The notes under the pieces are model-generated. The model was not told where the DNA came from. It saw only the letters and a list, made by a program, of their open reading frames with translations, and made no database searches. Of a stretch of DNA of 43,605 nucleotides, positions 41,961-43,605 are shown piece after piece. This DNA is from an uncultured Ruminococcus sp. (lineage in GTDB: Bacteria > Bacillota > Clostridia > Oscillospirales > Ruminococcaceae). Location: positions 1-43,605 of the forward strand of contig CACZFN010000014.1 in assembly GCA_902780505.1 (NCBI GenBank). Direction: 5' to 3'. The position numbers were made by a program, and so were the translations under genes. Position 1 is the stretch's first letter; each line of letters begins with the position of its first letter.

Positions 41961-42431
41961 CTACGAAACAGAGAAGCCTTTGTTTTCATCAAAGCCGCTG
42001 AGTAAACACATTATAAAAATAATCAGCAAACCGACCGAAAACAGAGTAAGAAACGCTATGTTGCTCGCTTTGAGTATATCGTACCTTGCAAGGTCGTCGG
42101 CAGGTTCGGTCTTGTATTTGGAGGATTTGCTCGTGTTGAGTGCAAGGGCGGCTACCATAGACAGAAGTACAAACGGGAAAATGAATGTATTGATGCGGCT
42201 GCCCTTGATGCCGAAATATTCCGCAACTGATATCCAGCCCATACAAAGTGCAGTGGAAAGGCTTGAGAGCAGTTCGTAAAATCTGCTTTTTTTGAAAGTC
42301 ATAACAGGGCGCTTGTCAATGCGGAATTTTTCCCATTCGAGGTCTATTGCCGCCTGCCGCCTGACATCACGCGGGAGTGTTTTGTCTTTTGAACGGGATA
42401 TCAGCGTAATAAGTTTTTCGTTTGTCTGCAT
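41961..42431 (-). CDS. Small membrane protein of the Xre operon
   Basis: A 156-aa protein: a charged N-terminal part (about 55 residues, with KTLPRDVRRQAAIDLEWEKF), then four hydrophobic segments (roughly 52-70, 78-98, 120-143 and adjoining), joined by a basic loop with NTSKSSKYKTEPADDLARYD. I do not recognise a family; it is like DUF-type membrane proteins found with small Xre regulators. ATG 42431 overlaps the Shine-Dalgarno region within the upstream gene (GGAGG 7 nt upstream). It starts 2 bp after the neighbour's stop codon. Confidence 0.75.
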   Translation of the reverse strand: MQTNEKLITLISRSKDKTLPRDVRRQAAIDLEWEKFRIDKRPVMTFKKSRFYELLSSLSTALCMGWISVAEYFGIKGSRINTFIFPFVLLSMVAALALNTSKSSKYKTEPADDLARYDILKASNIAFLTLFSVGLLIIFIMCLLSGFDENKGFSVS

Positions 42432-42433
42432 AT

Positions 42434-42847
42434 TTATTCCTCCTCACCTTTACTGCCGGAAATATCAAAAATAACAAATAGCAGGCTTCTCAGTGCGATC
42501 GTGATAAATGCTGCGGCGGCAAAAATATTTGCCGGTTTTTTCACAACATCTTCGTAAATATCACCATCACCTGCACCGCTTCCGAGAAACGAGAATACAA
42601 ATAACATTGCGACAGCTATGATATATGAAATGCCGGTTGCCCTGCCGAGATTTGTCTTGGCAAGCTCATCGGGCTTTTCGAATTTTCCTGTTCCGAAAAA
42701 ATGTGACATAGAAAATGACATGATAACAAGAACCACATTTATAAGCCATGCGAATTTGTTCGGGATAAGTATAACGACGGCAAAAGCGGTGCATACTGTG
42801 AATACAACAATGTGCTTGTTTCGCAGATTTGTAATTAGTTTGTTCAT
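42434..42847 (-). CDS. Small four-helix membrane protein, first gene of the Xre operon
   Basis: A 137-aa protein: MNKLITNLRNKHIVVFTVCTA in the first helix (quoted in parts: MNKLITNLRN, HIVVFTVCTAFAV), two hydrophobic segments in the middle, including WLINVVLVIMSFSMSHFFG, and a last helix near IFAAAAFITIALRSLLFVIF, then a charged end (SGSKGEEE). I do not recognise it. The start ATG 42847 follows GGAGG by 5 nt; the longer frame to 42862 has no better RBS. It is followed without gap by a second membrane gene, and then by the Xre gene. Confidence 0.75.
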   Translation of the reverse strand: MNKLITNLRNKHIVVFTVCTAFAVVILIPNKFAWLINVVLVIMSFSMSHFFGTGKFEKPDELAKTNLGRATGISYIIAVAMLFVFSFLGSGAGDGDIYEDVVKKPANIFAAAAFITIALRSLLFVIFDISGSKGEEE

Positions 42848-42863
42848 TATAGCCTCCTGCAAA

Positions 42864-42943
42864 GTGATTTATTTATCACCTTATGTGACAATAATATCAC
42901 AAAGCGGTGTGGCTGTCAATAGAAAAAGTGATGAATTTATCAC
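42864..42943. promoter_or_regulatory. Three matching 16-bp dyads around the Xre-operon promoter
   Basis: Plus-strand sites: GTGATTTATTTATCAC (42864-42879), GTGACAATAATATCAC (42885-42900) and GTGATGAATTTATCAC (42928-42943). All fit GTGAY-N6-RTCAC, 16 bp each. Start-to-start distances are 21 and 43 bp, close to two and four helical turns, so all three face the same side. The middle site covers the -10, the first lies in the leader, and the third is upstream of the -35. Confidence 0.8.
42891..42919 (-). promoter_or_regulatory. Promoter of the Xre/membrane operon
   Basis: On the minus strand, TTGACA (42919-42914), a 17-bp spacer and TATTAT (42896-42891). It is about 45 bp before the first ATG (42847). 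The -10 lies inside the middle dyad. Confidence 0.85.
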
Positions 42944-43047
42944 TTTTGTGGGTGTGAACAATTATCGGGGGCTCTGATTGTCACTTTTTAATGATAACGC
43001 CATTTGAGTTTATATAAAGTTCATAATTTATTAACCCAAAAACGTAT

Positions 43048-43076
43048 TGACAAATCATAAGAAAAGGAGTATAATA
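43048..43076 (+). promoter_or_regulatory. rRNA operon promoter P1
   Basis: TTGACA (43048-43053), 17-bp spacer, TATAAT (43071-43076): full consensus. Confidence 0.9.
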
Positions 43077-43139
43077 ATAAAGCTGTCGAACGAGAGAGTA
43101 AAAAATCTCCGGGACAGTAAAAAATATCGCCAAAAGGGC

Positions 43140-43168
43140 TTGACAAAAAGCAGCAAAGGTGATATAAT
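43140..43168 (+). promoter_or_regulatory. rRNA operon promoter P2
   Basis: TTGACA (43140-43145), 17-bp spacer, TATAAT (43163-43168): full consensus, 92 bp after P1. Tandem strong promoters are typical of rrn operons. Confidence 0.9.
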
Positions 43169-43296
43169 ATAAGGTACAGCCCCTCGGAAGGCTGTAAACG
43201 GTATCTTGAAAATTGAACAATAACGAGAAACACAAAACCCTTGGAAATTGCTTTGAGGAAACGAGAAGTAAAGAAGTCAAGCAAAGACTAAAAAAA

Positions 43297-43605
<309 letters not shown>

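Larger units (their letters stand above)
42848..43296. other. Gene-free region between the Xre operon and the 16S gene
   Basis: 449 bp with no gene. Contents from left: three dyads and the leftward promoter, a 100-bp AT-rich stretch with nothing recognisable (42944-43047), two rightward rRNA promoters, and the rRNA leader with the TCTTGAAAATTGAACAA stretch usual in Firmicute rrn leaders (near 43203). Confidence 0.7.

Overview
The window comes from a low-to-mid GC, spore-forming Gram-positive gut-type Firmicute, most likely Ruminococcus or a close relative in the Ruminococcaceae/Oscillospiraceae. The basis is a partial 16S rRNA of Ruminococcus type at the right edge, sporulation genes (spoIVA next to a sipL-like gene), cohesin-like surface proteins, many zinc-ribbon membrane proteins, and near-consensus SigA promoters with 17-bp spacers. 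Family names are from recognition of motifs in the translations; no database search was run.

Layout. 1-2992 (-): a large secreted protein with Ig-like repeats, its C-terminus cut off by the window edge. 3207-5650 (-): an operon of an alpha/beta hydrolase, pyrK and pyrD (pyrimidine synthesis). 5960-8242 (+): a lipoteichoic-acid-synthase-like phosphotransferase. 8278-11326 (-): sipL-like and spoIVA, a spore-coat basement pair behind a SigE-like promoter. 11571-17009 (+): a divergent type II topoisomerase whose B and A subunit genes flank a membrane protein. 17124-20020 (+): two zinc-ribbon membrane proteins, the second a PASTA protein whose kinase domain has lost its catalytic residues. 20166-21134: pfkA. 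21150-21982: a THF riboswitch with terminator and folT. 22067-23130: a palindromic MITE-like element in the leader of a DegV gene. 23367-27411: two adjacent cohesin-like surface proteins, one with a sortase-like tail and one with a membrane anchor, separated by a terminator. 27468-31257 (-): prfB, an ACT-domain gene, proC, a SpoIIM-like gene and a DUF624/YesL-like gene. 31443-33272 (+): two more zinc-ribbon membrane proteins with a decayed second copy of the MITE-like repeat between them. 33407-34544: rpsF-ssb-rpsR. 34688-39883: lon, engB, yerC, a methyltransferase and hslO. 39963-40302: tRNA Val-Asp-Gly-Cys. 40367-41600: a lipoprotein and TspO. 41641-42847 (-): two membrane proteins and a small Xre regulator behind a promoter carrying three matching dyads. 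43048-43605: tandem rRNA promoters and a 16S gene lacking roughly its first 58 nucleotides.

Most of the window is housekeeping. The parts that deserve attention are the triple-dyad promoter of the Xre/membrane operon, the cohesin pair with an intervening terminator, the zinc-ribbon PASTA pseudokinase, the MITE-like family, the riboswitch-folT unit, the spoIVA/sipL pair, the topoisomerase operon with an embedded membrane protein, and the truncated 16S 5' end. I found no CRISPR array, prophage, transposase or obvious defence system.
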